35,464 nucleotides of DNA from Alphaproteobacteria bacterium (lineage in GTDB: Bacteria > Pseudomonadota > Alphaproteobacteria > Rhodospirillales > 2-02-FULL-58-16), in contig JAJRSS010000198.1 in the NCBI GenBank assembly GCA_024278615.1, positions 5,001-40,464 on the forward strand. Reading direction: 5' to 3'. The notes beneath the pieces are model-generated. The model was not told the origin of the DNA, did not search any database, and worked only from the letters and a program-made list of their open reading frames with translations. Below, one piece after another: positions 1-7,747 of the stretch (positions are counted from its first letter, which is position 1; the number at the start of each line of letters is the position of its first letter). The position numbers and the translations under genes were made by a program.

Positions 1-2
1 AT

Positions 3-785
3 GCGCTTTATCCCATCATCAGCCTGGGCGAGACGGCGGAAAATATAGCCGAAGAAATGCAGATCACCCGGGATGAACAGGACGCCTTCGCGGTGGAAAG
101 CCATCGCCGGGCGGTTACCGCCATCGGCCAGGGCCGCTTTGCCGACGAGATCGTCGCCATCGAAGTCCCTCGGCGCAAGGGCGGCCCGGTGGTTGTGGAT
201 ACGGATGAACATCCCCGCTACGCCAGGACCAACGGCTCCTATGAACTGGTCACTTCCGTGGAAGACATGGCAAGGCTGCGGCCCTCTTTCCGCAAGGGCG
301 GTTCGGTAACGGCGGGAAATTCCAGCGGCATCAACGACGGCGCCGCCGCCCTGCTGTTGATGGAAAGCGAACGGGCGAAAGACCTGGGCCTGAAACCGAT
401 GGCGAGATGGGTGGGCTCGGCCACCGCCGGCGTCGATCCCGGGGTAATGGGATATGGCCCTGTGCCGGCGACGGAAAAATTGCTCAAGCGCTTGGGGCTT
501 ACCGTCGATGATATCGGGCTGGTGGAATTGAACGAGGCCTTCGCCGCCCAGACCATCGGCTGCATGCGGCGCCTGGGCCTTAAACACGAAATCACCAACG
601 TCAACGGCGGCGCCATCGCCCTCGGTCACCCGACGGGGTGTTCCGGGGCCAGGATCATGGTCACCCTGGTGCACGAAATGAAGCGCCGCGCGCCGGCGGA
701 AAAGCGCCCCTTCTATGGCTTGGCGACCCTTTGCGTCGGCGTCGGCATGGGGGTTTCCACCGTCGTCGAGTGGATTGGCGACTAG
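3..785 (+). CDS. Thiolase (acetyl-CoA acyltransferase family), 5' truncated by the window edge
   Basis: The reading frame is open from the left edge and ends at TAG 783-785; the missing 5' part should carry the N-terminal active-site Cys. Visible is the C-terminal half of a thiolase: NEAFAAQ near 535-552, the family signature [17 protein letters not shown] with the catalytic His of GHP (about 598-645), and the second catalytic Cys in LCVGVGMG near 730. Thiolases cleave or condense 3-ketoacyl-CoA with CoA in beta-oxidation or acetoacetyl-CoA metabolism. The Gly-rich loop reads C-V-G-V-G-M-G where the family usually has C-x-G-G-G-x-G. The CoA-transferase gene starts 14 bp downstream, so the two probably form an acyl-CoA operon. 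Substrate chain length cannot be read from the sequence. Confidence 0.93.
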   Translation, partial: ALYPIISLGETAENIAEEMQITRDEQDAFAVESHRRAVTAIGQGRFADEIVAIEVPRRKGGPVVVDTDEHPRYARTNGSYELVTSVEDMARLRPSFRKGGSVTAGNSSGINDGAAALLLMESERAKDLGLKPMARWVGSATAGVDPGVMGYGPVPATEKLLKRLGLTVDDIGLVELNEAFAAQTIGCMRRLGLKHEITNVNGGAIALGHPTGCSGARIMVTLVHEMKRRAPAEKRPFYGLATLCVGVGMGVSTVVEWIGD

Positions 786-799
786 GCGGTGCAGAGGTC

Positions 800-2014
800 A
801 TGAAACGCCCCCTTGCCGGTATCCGCGTCACCGGGCTGGAACTGTACATGGCCGGCCCCTATTGCACCCTTCTGCTGGCCGACGCCGGCGCCGATGTGAT
901 CAAGATCGAACGCCCGGGCACCGGCGATCCGCGCCGCGCCATGCCTCCTTTCGCCGAAAAGGACGGGGCCAGGAAAGCGACCGGGTTCATGGGCTATAAC
1001 CGCAACAAGAAAAGCCTGGCCCTCAACCTGCGCGCCACCGAGGGAAAGGAAATCTACCGCAAGCTGGTCGCCTCCTCCGACGTGGTGGTGGAAAACCTGC
1101 GCCCCGGTTCCATGGATCGCCAGGGCCTGGGCTATGCCGACATGAAGAAGCTCAAGCCCGACCTGGTGTGGGCCATCATCTCCGGCTTCGGCCGCTTGGA
1201 GGGGTTCAGGGGGCCCTACAGCGACCGCCCGGCCTTCGACATCGTCGCCGAATCCATGAGCGGCATCATGCACCAGGTGGGGTTCGCCGATAAGCCGCCG
1301 TCATGGACCATATATGGCATGGCCGATATTTATTCCGGGTTGGTCACCGCCTATGGCGTCATGCAGGCCCTGTTCATGCGTGAACGCACCGGCGAGGGAC
1401 AACTTGTGGATTCGTCCATGCTGGACAACATGCTGTCGCTCAACGAAGCCATGGTGGCGCTGTATTCCGTCGCCGGCCAGGTTCCCACCCGGGGCGTACC
1501 CAAGAACCTGTATCCCCGGGGGGCCTATCAGACCAAGGACGGCTACATCGCCCTCAACATCCCCGACAACATCCAGTGGGGACGCCTGATGGAGACCATG
1601 GGCCGCAATGACCTGGCCGACGACGAAAGGTGCAATTCGGGCACCGCCCGATCGGCCAACCGGGAATTCATCGACCCCGTGATCGAAGGATGGCTGGCTT
1701 CCCTCACCCGTGCCGAAGCAGTGGAAACCCTGAACGCGGCGGGCATCCCCTGCGGCCCGGTGAATACGGCGGAGGACGTCTTCGCCGACCCCCACGTGGC
1801 GGCCCGGGGGACGCTGATGCCCATCGACGATCCGGACGTGGGTGAATTCGTCTTCGCCCGCACGCCGCCGCTGATGTCCAGCGCCCCTACCCTGCCGGCG
1901 GTGGCCGCGCCCCGCCTGGGCCAGCACACCCGTTCCATCCTGCAAGAGCTTGGGTATTCCACTGCTAATATCAGCCGCCTGGCGGCGGACGGTGTTGTTC
2001 AGGTTGACGATTGA
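800..2014 (+). CDS. Family III CoA-transferase (CaiB/BaiF type)
   Basis: This is a 404-residue protein of the CaiB/BaiF family, which moves CoA between carboxylic acids or isomerises acyl-CoA thioesters in the cytoplasm. The N-terminus (RVTGLELYMAGPYCTLLLAD, then IKIERP) is the usual Rossmann-like start, followed by NRNKKSLALNL and VVVENLRPG. The likely catalytic aspartate is D176 in MADIYSG, by family position. GQLVDSSMLD follows at about 200-209. ATG 800 is chosen because the family N-terminus begins there, with an AGAGG just before it; the frame stays open upstream but only overlaps the thiolase. The enzyme lies 14 bp after the thiolase, suggesting a shared catabolic pathway. Alpha-methylacyl-CoA racemase is an alternative within the same family. 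Confidence 0.92.
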   Translation: MKRPLAGIRVTGLELYMAGPYCTLLLADAGADVIKIERPGTGDPRRAMPPFAEKDGARKATGFMGYNRNKKSLALNLRATEGKEIYRKLVASSDVVVENLRPGSMDRQGLGYADMKKLKPDLVWAIISGFGRLEGFRGPYSDRPAFDIVAESMSGIMHQVGFADKPPSWTIYGMADIYSGLVTAYGVMQALFMRERTGEGQLVDSSMLDNMLSLNEAMVALYSVAGQVPTRGVPKNLYPRGAYQTKDGYIALNIPDNIQWGRLMETMGRNDLADDERCNSGTARSANREFIDPVIEGWLASLTRAEAVETLNAAGIPCGPVNTAEDVFADPHVAARGTLMPIDDPDVGEFVFARTPPLMSSAPTLPAVAAPRLGQHTRSILQELGYSTANISRLAADGVVQVDD

Positions 2015-2035
2015 GGGAAAGGAGCCGGAAAGAAC

Positions 2036-2641
2036 CTACCCGGCCTTCATCATGCTGGGCTGGCAGTACTGCTTGCGGCTCTTGAGCTTGCGGCAAAGAG
2101 AGGCCGCCGCGTCCTTATCCCCCAGGGGACCCGCCTTCAGGCGATAATAGATGCCCTTGCCGGGGCCCAGATCCACCTGAGTGACTTCGTGTCCCAGCCC
2201 ATCCAGCGCGTCCTTGTAGACGCGGCGCAACTGGACCCACCCCCGGTCAGCCGCTTTCTTGGACCGATACGAGGCCAGATGAACGGCGCTTCGCGGCCCC
2301 TTGGGCTTTTCCGCTTTCTTCATTTCAACTTCGCCGCTGACCATGCCTTTTTCCGGCGGCGGTTGCATGGAAGATTCCACATAGCCGCGTTCCTTGGTGT
2401 ATTCGTCGGATGAAATCAGGCCGATGGCGCGAAGCTGTTCCAGGCGGCGGACGGAATCGGCGGCCTCCATCAGGCCCTGGGGCGGACCGGCCGGGCTGGC
2501 CACCACCTTGGGCGCCGAAGGCATCAGGGCATCGAGGATCATGGACCGCTCGGAAGTGTGCTGATCAACGCTTAGCGCCCGCATCTCCAGCGCCCGGCCG
2601 ATCGCCCGGAGCCGCTCGGAAATCCGTTCGGAACTGGGCAC
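2036..2641 (-). CDS. SPOR-domain protein, probable 3' half of an interrupted TPR-SPOR gene
   Basis: Taken alone this is a 201-residue protein from GTG 2641. Residues about 116-198 look like a SPOR domain (HLASYRSKKAADRGW, YYRLKAGPL, ASLCRKLKSRKQYC); such domains bind denuded glycan strands of septal peptidoglycan. Residues 10-41 and 65-97 are two copies of a short helical module; the second reads LRAIGLISSDEYTKER. It has no signal peptide, which is odd for a peptidoglycan-binding domain. It is in the same frame as the upstream lipoprotein, 11 codons after that gene's TAA, and no good ribosome site precedes the GTG. The simplest reading is that both are parts of one lipoprotein gene broken by a CAA-to-TAA type change; translation from GTG 2641 is uncertain. 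Confidence 0.7.
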   Translation of the reverse strand: MPSSERISERLRAIGRALEMRALSVDQHTSERSMILDALMPSAPKVVASPAGPPQGLMEAADSVRRLEQLRAIGLISSDEYTKERGYVESSMQPPPEKGMVSGEVEMKKAEKPKGPRSAVHLASYRSKKAADRGWVQLRRVYKDALDGLGHEVTQVDLGPGKGIYYRLKAGPLGDKDAAASLCRKLKSRKQYCQPSMMKAG

Positions 2642-2671
2642 CGGACGGTCCAGGCCCGCCGCCGGGGGCGG

Positions 2672-3472
2672 TTAAGAGAGCGGCAGCAAGGCGCCGATGT
2701 TGGCCTGCCGGCGGACATTGAATTCCCGCTGGGTGATCAGGCCCTGCCCGCGCAGTTGCTTCATGGTCTTGAACCGGGAAGCCACATTGGCGTCGGAATT
2801 TTGCAGCATGGCCGTCGCCTGCACGGTACCGGCGCTGGGCCCACCGCCGGTGGCCAGGGGGAAGGCCTGGATGCTCTGACCCGATGCGGTGGCCTGCATG
2901 GCCGGATTCATCGGCGTCAGGGACGATACGGGCATGGCGGAGGTCATCGGCATGGCCAGGGGCGCCGGCATGGGGATACCGGCCGGAGCTCGTCCGTTCA
3001 TGGCCATCTGTTGGGAGCTGGCGGCGCCATTCCGTGACAGGGAAGAACCGTCGCGGCTTTCAAGAACCGCCAGGTTTACATTGGCGATATCGGCGACGGA
3101 GCGGGTGGAGAAATTATTCCAAACCACCGATTGTTCCGTTCGCGGCGGATTAAGGGCGAGAACGGCACGGTACATTTCCCGCGCCTTGGTCAGCCGGCCC
3201 GTATGCTGATAAAGAACCGCCATGCCGAGAAGCGCGTGCACGTCCTGGGGATTGGCCTTCAGCGCATTGCCGAAATTTACCTCCGCTTCTCCATAGTTGC
3301 CCTTGCCCATGGCGGCCAGGCCAAGATCGGCAAATTGATTTAGGTTTTTGGAGACCGGGTTCTGCTGCCAAAAGGCCGGGTCGAACAGGCTGCCCGTGGC
3401 ATAGGCGCCGCAGGCTCCCAGCCAGACGGTGGCCAGCACAACGACGCTGATGTTCCTGATGGTGCGTTTCAC
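2672..3472 (-). CDS. TPR lipoprotein, probable 5' half of an interrupted TPR-SPOR gene
   Basis: The product has 266 residues and starts at GTG 3472 with AGGG about 8 nt upstream. Residues 1-21 are a lipoprotein signal ending in the lipobox LGAC (Cys21), so the mature protein should be membrane-anchored. Residues about 44-111 form two TPR units (GNYGEAEVNFGNALKANP, then a second ending YRAVLALNPP), which usually bind protein partners. Residues 140-225 are a Met/Pro/Ala-rich linker. Residues 233-264 are a helical module (KQLRGQGLITQREF) that recurs twice in the downstream SPOR protein. The stop TAA at 2674-2672 is followed in the same frame by a Pro-rich linker and those modules, so the intact ancestor was probably a 478-residue TPR-SPOR lipoprotein. 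The 5' half alone could still be exported. Confidence 0.75.
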   Translation of the reverse strand: MKRTIRNISVVVLATVWLGACGAYATGSLFDPAFWQQNPVSKNLNQFADLGLAAMGKGNYGEAEVNFGNALKANPQDVHALLGMAVLYQHTGRLTKAREMYRAVLALNPPRTEQSVVWNNFSTRSVADIANVNLAVLESRDGSSLSRNGAASSQQMAMNGRAPAGIPMPAPLAMPMTSAMPVSSLTPMNPAMQATASGQSIQAFPLATGGGPSAGTVQATAMLQNSDANVASRFKTMKQLRGQGLITQREFNVRRQANIGALLPLS

Positions 3473-3540
3473 GAACCCTGTTCCCTTCCCCGAAGCCTGA
3501 TCGTTCCGGGCTCCTCCACCTTCCCCCAGGATGTGGCTAG

Positions 3541-3555
3541 AGGGTTATAAACCCT
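3541..3555. promoter_or_regulatory. Inverted repeat upstream of the TPR lipoprotein
   Basis: AGGGTT-ATA-AACCCT is a perfect inverted repeat in the AT-rich part of the intergenic region, 69 bp before the lipoprotein start. It is directly followed on the plus strand by TATACT (3555-3560). It may be an operator or part of a promoter; no known regulator site is recognised. Confidence 0.3.
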
Positions 3556-3602
3556 ATACTTTTATAGCCGGACAAAGACTAAGATTTGCTTAATCGCGGA
3601 GT

Positions 3603-3632
3603 CCCGAAAGGCGCGGTTTTCGGGGGTTTTTT
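3603..3632 (+). terminator. Rho-independent terminator-like hairpin, plus strand
   Basis: CCCGAAA (3603-3609) pairs with TTTCGGG (3618-3624) and six T follow at 3627-3632. The T-run is on the plus strand, yet both flanking genes are on the minus strand. It either ends a short plus-strand transcript starting in this intergenic region or is fortuitous. Confidence 0.45.
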
Positions 3633-3646
3633 GCCAGTTTCGCGCC

Positions 3647-4861
3647 CTATTCCGTCGCCGCCGGCCCGCCATCCGGCTTGACGGCGCGGCGAAGGGCGAT
3701 GACGAACAGGGCAATGAGGCCGGCGGTTCCCACCTGGACGCCGGCCACCGCGCCGCTGAGCGTAACCAGTAGCGGCGTCAGCCAGGCGAGAACAAGAACC
3801 TCCCGCTCCCAGGGCAGCCAGCCGTGGCGGTAGCCTTCCCAGGCCAGCAGGCCGATGGGCACGGCCAGCACCATGAGGTCGTATTCATACAGATAGGGCG
3901 ACAGGAACAGGGTCCCCGTCACCAGCAAGGCGGCGGCGGCGGGTGTCGCCCCCTGCTTCCACCAGACCCAGGCCACCGGCGGTATGACCAGGGCGGCCAA
4001 AATCCCATGGGCGGCGATGGACAGGGTCTTGTCCACGTTCAGCAGGATGAGGGTGGCATACAGGCTGGGCATTTTTTCGATGCGGAACAATCCTTCCGAC
4101 ATCAGTGCGCCGGCGCTGGCCAGGTTGTCGAGAAAAGCGGTCCAGGGCTCTATGCCGAAGACACCCAGGCTGGCGGCGGAAACGATTACCGTGGTCGCCG
4201 CCTCCGAAAGAAATACCGTCCATTGGCGGGCGCAAATCAGGGCCAGGGGAATCAGAATGCCCAGTTGGGGCTTGAAAGCCAGAAGGCCAAACATGATCCC
4301 GGCGACAACCGGCCGCCGGACAACCAGGTACAGGCCGCCGCCCAGGAAAGCGGCGCTGAGAAAACCGTTATGACCGTGAGCCAGGTTCATGAAGGTGCCG
4401 GGAAATGCCGCCAGCACCCACAGGGTTTCGGGCCGGGGCGCCATGCGCCACATCAAGAAGGCGAGCGGAAGAAAGGTCAGCACGCACCAGATCACATAGG
4501 CCGGCACGTAAGGCAAAAGGGCCAACCAGAAAATGGCGAAATGAAAGAAGGGTGGATAATTCCAAAGGGCGCTGTCCTTGAACCGGGGCAGCATGGCGCG
4601 CATGGTTTCGACCAGGGTTTCCATGTCGTAGGGCGCCGCCGGCCGGCCTTCGAGGATCAAAAAAGACGCCGCCCGGAAGATGCTGTAATCGGACCCCACC
4701 GGTTCGCCCCACGGGTCCATCAAGCCGTCGGCGAAGGCGAAACGGTAAATGAAAAATCCGCCATAGATAATCAGGAAGATCACCGGGTAAACCCGGATCA
4801 ACCGGGCATTGACCCAATGTTGGCCATGCTTGGGCCGGCCGCCCCTTGACCCGCCACCCAT
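3647..4861 (-). CDS. GT87/DUF2029-type polytopic membrane glycosyltransferase
   Basis: This 404-residue protein has about ten hydrophobic segments and matches the GT87 (DUF2029) pattern: GSDYSIFRAAS in the first extracytoplasmic loop, YPPFFHF, then HGHNGFLSAAFLGGGL and GLLAFKPQLGILIPLAL, and a late LSPYLYEYDL. Family members are polyprenyl-phosphate-sugar dependent transferases (mannosyl- or arabinosyl-type) adding sugars on the outer face of the inner membrane; the acceptor here is unknown. ATG 4861 is preferred because it overlaps the stop of the preceding acetyltransferase as TGATG; GTG 4864 one codon earlier is possible. It is the last gene of the minus-strand cluster. Its link to the metabolic genes upstream is positional only. 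Confidence 0.8.
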   Translation of the reverse strand: MGGGSRGGRPKHGQHWVNARLIRVYPVIFLIIYGGFFIYRFAFADGLMDPWGEPVGSDYSIFRAASFLILEGRPAAPYDMETLVETMRAMLPRFKDSALWNYPPFFHFAIFWLALLPYVPAYVIWCVLTFLPLAFLMWRMAPRPETLWVLAAFPGTFMNLAHGHNGFLSAAFLGGGLYLVVRRPVVAGIMFGLLAFKPQLGILIPLALICARQWTVFLSEAATTVIVSAASLGVFGIEPWTAFLDNLASAGALMSEGLFRIEKMPSLYATLILLNVDKTLSIAAHGILAALVIPPVAWVWWKQGATPAAAALLVTGTLFLSPYLYEYDLMVLAVPIGLLAWEGYRHGWLPWEREVLVLAWLTPLLVTLSGAVAGVQVGTAGLIALFVIALRRAVKPDGGPAATE

Positions 4862-5415
4862 CACCGGTGGCGGGAACCGCCGGCCGAACGTTCCCCTGCC
4901 CTTCCTTCCCGTTCGGCGTCGTCCAAGGCCCGCTCCATGTAGGTCACTCCCTCGATGGGGTTGTCATAATAGGGCGGCACTTCGGAAAAGCCGAGGCTGG
5001 CGTAAAGGGCCCTTGCCTCCTTTAACTGGGGAAGGGTGTCCAGGCACATGGCCCCATGACCGGCGGCGCGGGCGGCGTCCATGATCGCCAACGCCAGGCG
5101 GCGGCCCAGGCCTACCCCGCGCCAAGGTAGCCGCACATAGAGCCTTTTCATTTCGCAGCGGCCCAATTCGCGATGGCCTTCCCCCAGGGGCCACATGCCG
5201 ACGCCGCCGGCGATGGCCTCCCCTTCCCGGGCCAACAGCAGCCTTCCTTCCGGTTCCGCATACTTGCCGGGAAGATCCACCAGTTCCCGGTCGAACCCCT
5301 GGAAACACAAATCTACGCCCAACCATTGCTGGTATTCGGTGAACAGCGCCCGGATGTGATCCATGTCCGCCGGGCCCCGGGCCGGGGTGATCGTGGTCGT
5401 GATGGCGATGGTCAT
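4861..5415 (-). CDS. GNAT-family N-acetyltransferase
   Basis: The 184-residue product has the GNAT fold pattern. The acetyl-CoA motif A is CEMKRLYVRLPWRGVGLG, ending in the R-G-V-G-L-G pyrophosphate loop around residues 87-105, followed by an amphipathic helix and the motif B region LDTLPQLKEARALYASLGF. Such enzymes transfer acetyl from acetyl-CoA to an amine of a small molecule or protein; the substrate is not predictable. The gene overlaps the upstream PhzF-like gene by ATGA (5412-5415) and the downstream glycosyltransferase by TGATG, so the three are probably translated in a coupled manner. The last 20 residues are Arg/Gly-rich and probably disordered. Confidence 0.85.
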   Translation of the reverse strand: MTIAITTTITPARGPADMDHIRALFTEYQQWLGVDLCFQGFDRELVDLPGKYAEPEGRLLLAREGEAIAGGVGMWPLGEGHRELGRCEMKRLYVRLPWRGVGLGRRLALAIMDAARAAGHGAMCLDTLPQLKEARALYASLGFSEVPPYYDNPIEGVTYMERALDDAEREGRAGERSAGGSRHR

Positions 5416-6233
5416 TTTTCCGTTATGGCGGCGGAATCGGGCACGGAGATGGTGCCTTCCAGGTAAAAAACTGCCCGGCCCGACAATCGCACCCGGTCGC
5501 CGACAAGTTCACACTCAACGTCGCCGCCCCGGGGGGAAACCTGCCGGGCACGCAACCTGGTCTTGCCCAGCCGTCCGGCCCAGTACGGGGTCAACGTGCA
5601 GTGGGCGGAACCGGTGACCGGGTCCTCGGGGATACCCGCCTTGGGGGCGAAAAAGCTGCTGACGAAATCGTAGTCCCCGCCAGGGGCGGTAACGCTGACG
5701 CCGGTCTTGTCCAGGGCGGACAATCCCTGCATATCGGGTGAAATTTTCCGTACCATGGATTCATCCTCGAAAACCGCCATATATTTCCATTTCACCGCCA
5801 GCAATTCCGCCGGCTCGGCGCCCAGCGCGGCAACCAGCCCATCGGGCACGGCGCAGGGTTCGGGCGGCAGGGCGGGAAAATCCATGGTTATCAGGTCCCC
5901 GTTGCGGGATACCTCCAGAGTGCCGCTGCGGGTGATGAAACGCACCCGGTCTTTTTCGGGGAAAAGCCGCGTTAAAACAAGATGGGACGTGGCCAGGGTG
6001 GCATGGCCGCACAAATCCACCTCGCAGGCCGGGGTGAACCAGCGCAGGTCGTAATCCCCGCCCGCCTTGTCCGCACGGGGAACGAAAAACGCCGTTTCCG
6101 ACAGGTTGTTTTCCGCCGCGATAGCCTGCATGGCGTCGTCGCCGAGCCACTCATCCAGCGGGCAGATGACCGCCGGGTTGCCGCCGAACACGCCGTCGGC
6201 GAAGGCATCGATCTGATAGATGGGAATTTGCAT
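5412..6233 (-). CDS. PhzF-family isomerase/epimerase-like protein
   Basis: This is a 273-residue cytoplasmic protein of the PhzF/YddE family, which has the two-domain diaminopimelate-epimerase fold. The N-terminus is typical (YQIDAFADGVFGGNPAVIC), E46 in ENNLSETAF matches the catalytic Glu of PhzF, CGHATLATSHLVL follows at about residues 80-92, and EDPVTGSAHCTLTPYW lies in the second domain. PhzF itself isomerises a phenazine precursor, but most homologues such as YddE have no assigned substrate, and no phenazine genes lie nearby. ATG 6233 has AGAGAGAAG just upstream. It is 12 bp after the dehydrogenase gene and overlaps the next by 4 bp, so it sits in the middle of the operon. Confidence 0.9.
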   Translation of the reverse strand: MQIPIYQIDAFADGVFGGNPAVICPLDEWLGDDAMQAIAAENNLSETAFFVPRADKAGGDYDLRWFTPACEVDLCGHATLATSHLVLTRLFPEKDRVRFITRSGTLEVSRNGDLITMDFPALPPEPCAVPDGLVAALGAEPAELLAVKWKYMAVFEDESMVRKISPDMQGLSALDKTGVSVTAPGGDYDFVSSFFAPKAGIPEDPVTGSAHCTLTPYWAGRLGKTRLRARQVSPRGGDVECELVGDRVRLSGRAVFYLEGTISVPDSAAITEK

Positions 6234-6245
6234 GGCTTCTCTCTG

Positions 6246-7307
6246 CTACGGCAACGCCGCCTCGATGGCCTGGCCCAGCTCGGTGGTGGTTGCGCCGCCG
6301 CCCATGTCCGGGGTCATGGCCGCGCCATCCTTGAGCACCGTTTCAATGGCCTGGACGATGGCCGCCCCCGCGTCTTCGTGGCCCAGGTGGTCCAGCATCA
6401 TGGCGCCGGACCAGATCTGGCCGATGGGGTTGGCGATGCCCTTGCCGGCGATATCCGGGGCGGAACCGTGCACCGGCTCGAACATGGAGGGGAATTCCCG
6501 TTCCGGGTTGATGTTGGCCGATGGCGCGATGCCGATGGTGCCGGTCACCGCCGGACCCAGGTCGGACAGGATGTCGCCGAACAGGTTGGACCCCACCACC
6601 ACGTCGAACCAGTCCGGGTTGCGGACGAAATGGGCGGTCAGGATGTCGATGTGGAACTGGTCGGTCCTGATATCCGGATAGCGCAACCCGTTGGCCTTGA
6701 ACCGTTCATCCCAATAGGGCATGGAATGGATGATGCCGTTGGACTTGGTGGCCGAAGTCAGGTGCTTGGCGGAACGGCTTTTGGCCAGCTCGAAGGCGTA
6801 AGTCATGATCCGGTCGGTGCCCCGGCGGGTGAACACCGATTGCTGAACCGCCAGTTCGGCGTCGGTGCCCTGGTAAAGCCGGCCGCCAATTTCCGAATAT
6901 TCGCCTTCGACGTTTTCGCGCACGATATAGAAATCGATGTCGCCCGGCTGGCGCCCGGCCAACGGCGACGGCACCCCTTCGAACAGGCGCACGGGGCGCA
7001 GGTTGACGTACTGGTCGAATTGGCGGCGGATGGGAATGAGCAGCCCCCACAGGGAAACGTGATCGGGCACCCCGGGAAAGCCCACCGCGCCCAGGTAAAT
7101 GGCGTCGTGGCCCTTGATGGTATCGAGGGCGTCCTCAGGCATCATGCTCCCGGTCCTTGCATGGTTTTCACAGCTCCAGTCGAAGGTGTCCCATTCAAAG
7201 GAGATACCGAACCGTTCGCCGATGACATCCAGAATCCGAATACCTTGCGGCACCACTTCCTTGCCGATACCGTCGCCGGGGATGACCGCTATTTTATAGG
7301 TGCTCAT
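6246..7307 (-). CDS. Tartrate / D-malate dehydrogenase-like enzyme (isocitrate/isopropylmalate dehydrogenase family)
   Basis: The 353-residue protein belongs to the metal- and NAD-dependent beta-decarboxylating dehydrogenases. Features are IAVIPGDGIGKEVV at the N-terminus, VNLRPVRL, IVRENVEGEYSEIGG, SATKSNGI with the active-site Lys, GSNLFGDILSDLGP with metal-binding Asp residues, and FEPVHGSAPDIAGKGIANP. ENVEGEY and TKSNGI-x-HSMPYWDER favour the tartrate dehydrogenase/D-malate dehydrogenase group (TtuC, DmlA) over LeuB. The reaction would be oxidation and decarboxylation of a 2-hydroxy-diacid using NAD+. The start overlaps the end of the acetyltransferase gene by 14 bp. LeuB is the main alternative, but the length and motifs fit the tartrate group better. 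Confidence 0.88.
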   Translation of the reverse strand: MSTYKIAVIPGDGIGKEVVPQGIRILDVIGERFGISFEWDTFDWSCENHARTGSMMPEDALDTIKGHDAIYLGAVGFPGVPDHVSLWGLLIPIRRQFDQYVNLRPVRLFEGVPSPLAGRQPGDIDFYIVRENVEGEYSEIGGRLYQGTDAELAVQQSVFTRRGTDRIMTYAFELAKSRSAKHLTSATKSNGIIHSMPYWDERFKANGLRYPDIRTDQFHIDILTAHFVRNPDWFDVVVGSNLFGDILSDLGPAVTGTIGIAPSANINPEREFPSMFEPVHGSAPDIAGKGIANPIGQIWSGAMMLDHLGHEDAGAAIVQAIETVLKDGAAMTPDMGGGATTTELGQAIEAALP

Positions 7308-7743
7308 TTTTCTTCCTTTTCCTCTCCGGTTTCATTCCTCGCGGGGTGGCGAAACAGGTTTCCAGTTTCTTCATCCCCACCTTGGGGTAATACTCCAGGC
7401 CTTCGGGCGCCGACAGCAGCAGCATGGTGACCTTTTCCGTTCCGCCCGCCGCCGCGTGGGTGCGGGCCAGAAGTTCTTTTCCGATCCCTTGGCGCTGGAA
7501 CGCCCGGTCGACTGCCAAGTCCGATACATAGCAGCAATAGGCGAAGTCGGTCACCGAGCGGGCAAGACCGACCAACAGCCCGGTCTCGTCCCGGGCGCAA
7601 ATAGTCAGGCCGGCGTTCCCGGCCATGGCGGTGATCTGGTCAGGGTTGTTCACCGGCCGCCGGGCGTCGAGGCCGGACCGTTTCAGGATATCCATGAATT
7701 CCGCCGGGTCCAGATTTTTCGCTTTGGAATAGGAAACGGCCAT
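7294..7743 (-). CDS. GNAT-family N-acetyltransferase
   Basis: A 149-residue acetyltransferase. ATG 7743 is chosen because the conserved domain follows closely and the start is 4 bp after the AlaX stop; 38 upstream codons in the same frame lie wholly inside alaX. The core reads VGLARSVTDFAYCCYVSDLAV, then the acetyl-CoA loop AFQRQGIGKELLART around residues 88-102, and a C-terminal EGLEYYPKVGMKKLE. This resembles small YhbS-like GNATs that act on small molecules or protein N-termini. It overlaps the dehydrogenase by 14 bp. Substrate unknown. It is not close to the other GNAT of the cluster, so the pair is unlikely to be a recent duplication. Confidence 0.85.
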   Translation of the reverse strand: MAVSYSKAKNLDPAEFMDILKRSGLDARRPVNNPDQITAMAGNAGLTICARDETGLLVGLARSVTDFAYCCYVSDLAVDRAFQRQGIGKELLARTHAAAGGTEKVTMLLLSAPEGLEYYPKVGMKKLETCFATPRGMKPERKRKKNEHL

Positions 7744-7747
7744 CGGG

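Noticed and set aside
5982-7430. 482-codon open frame on the plus strand
   Set aside because: It lies antisense to the PhzF-like, dehydrogenase and acetyltransferase genes, has no family motifs, and has the His/Gly/Gln/Val-rich composition typical of reverse-strand frames in GC-rich DNA.
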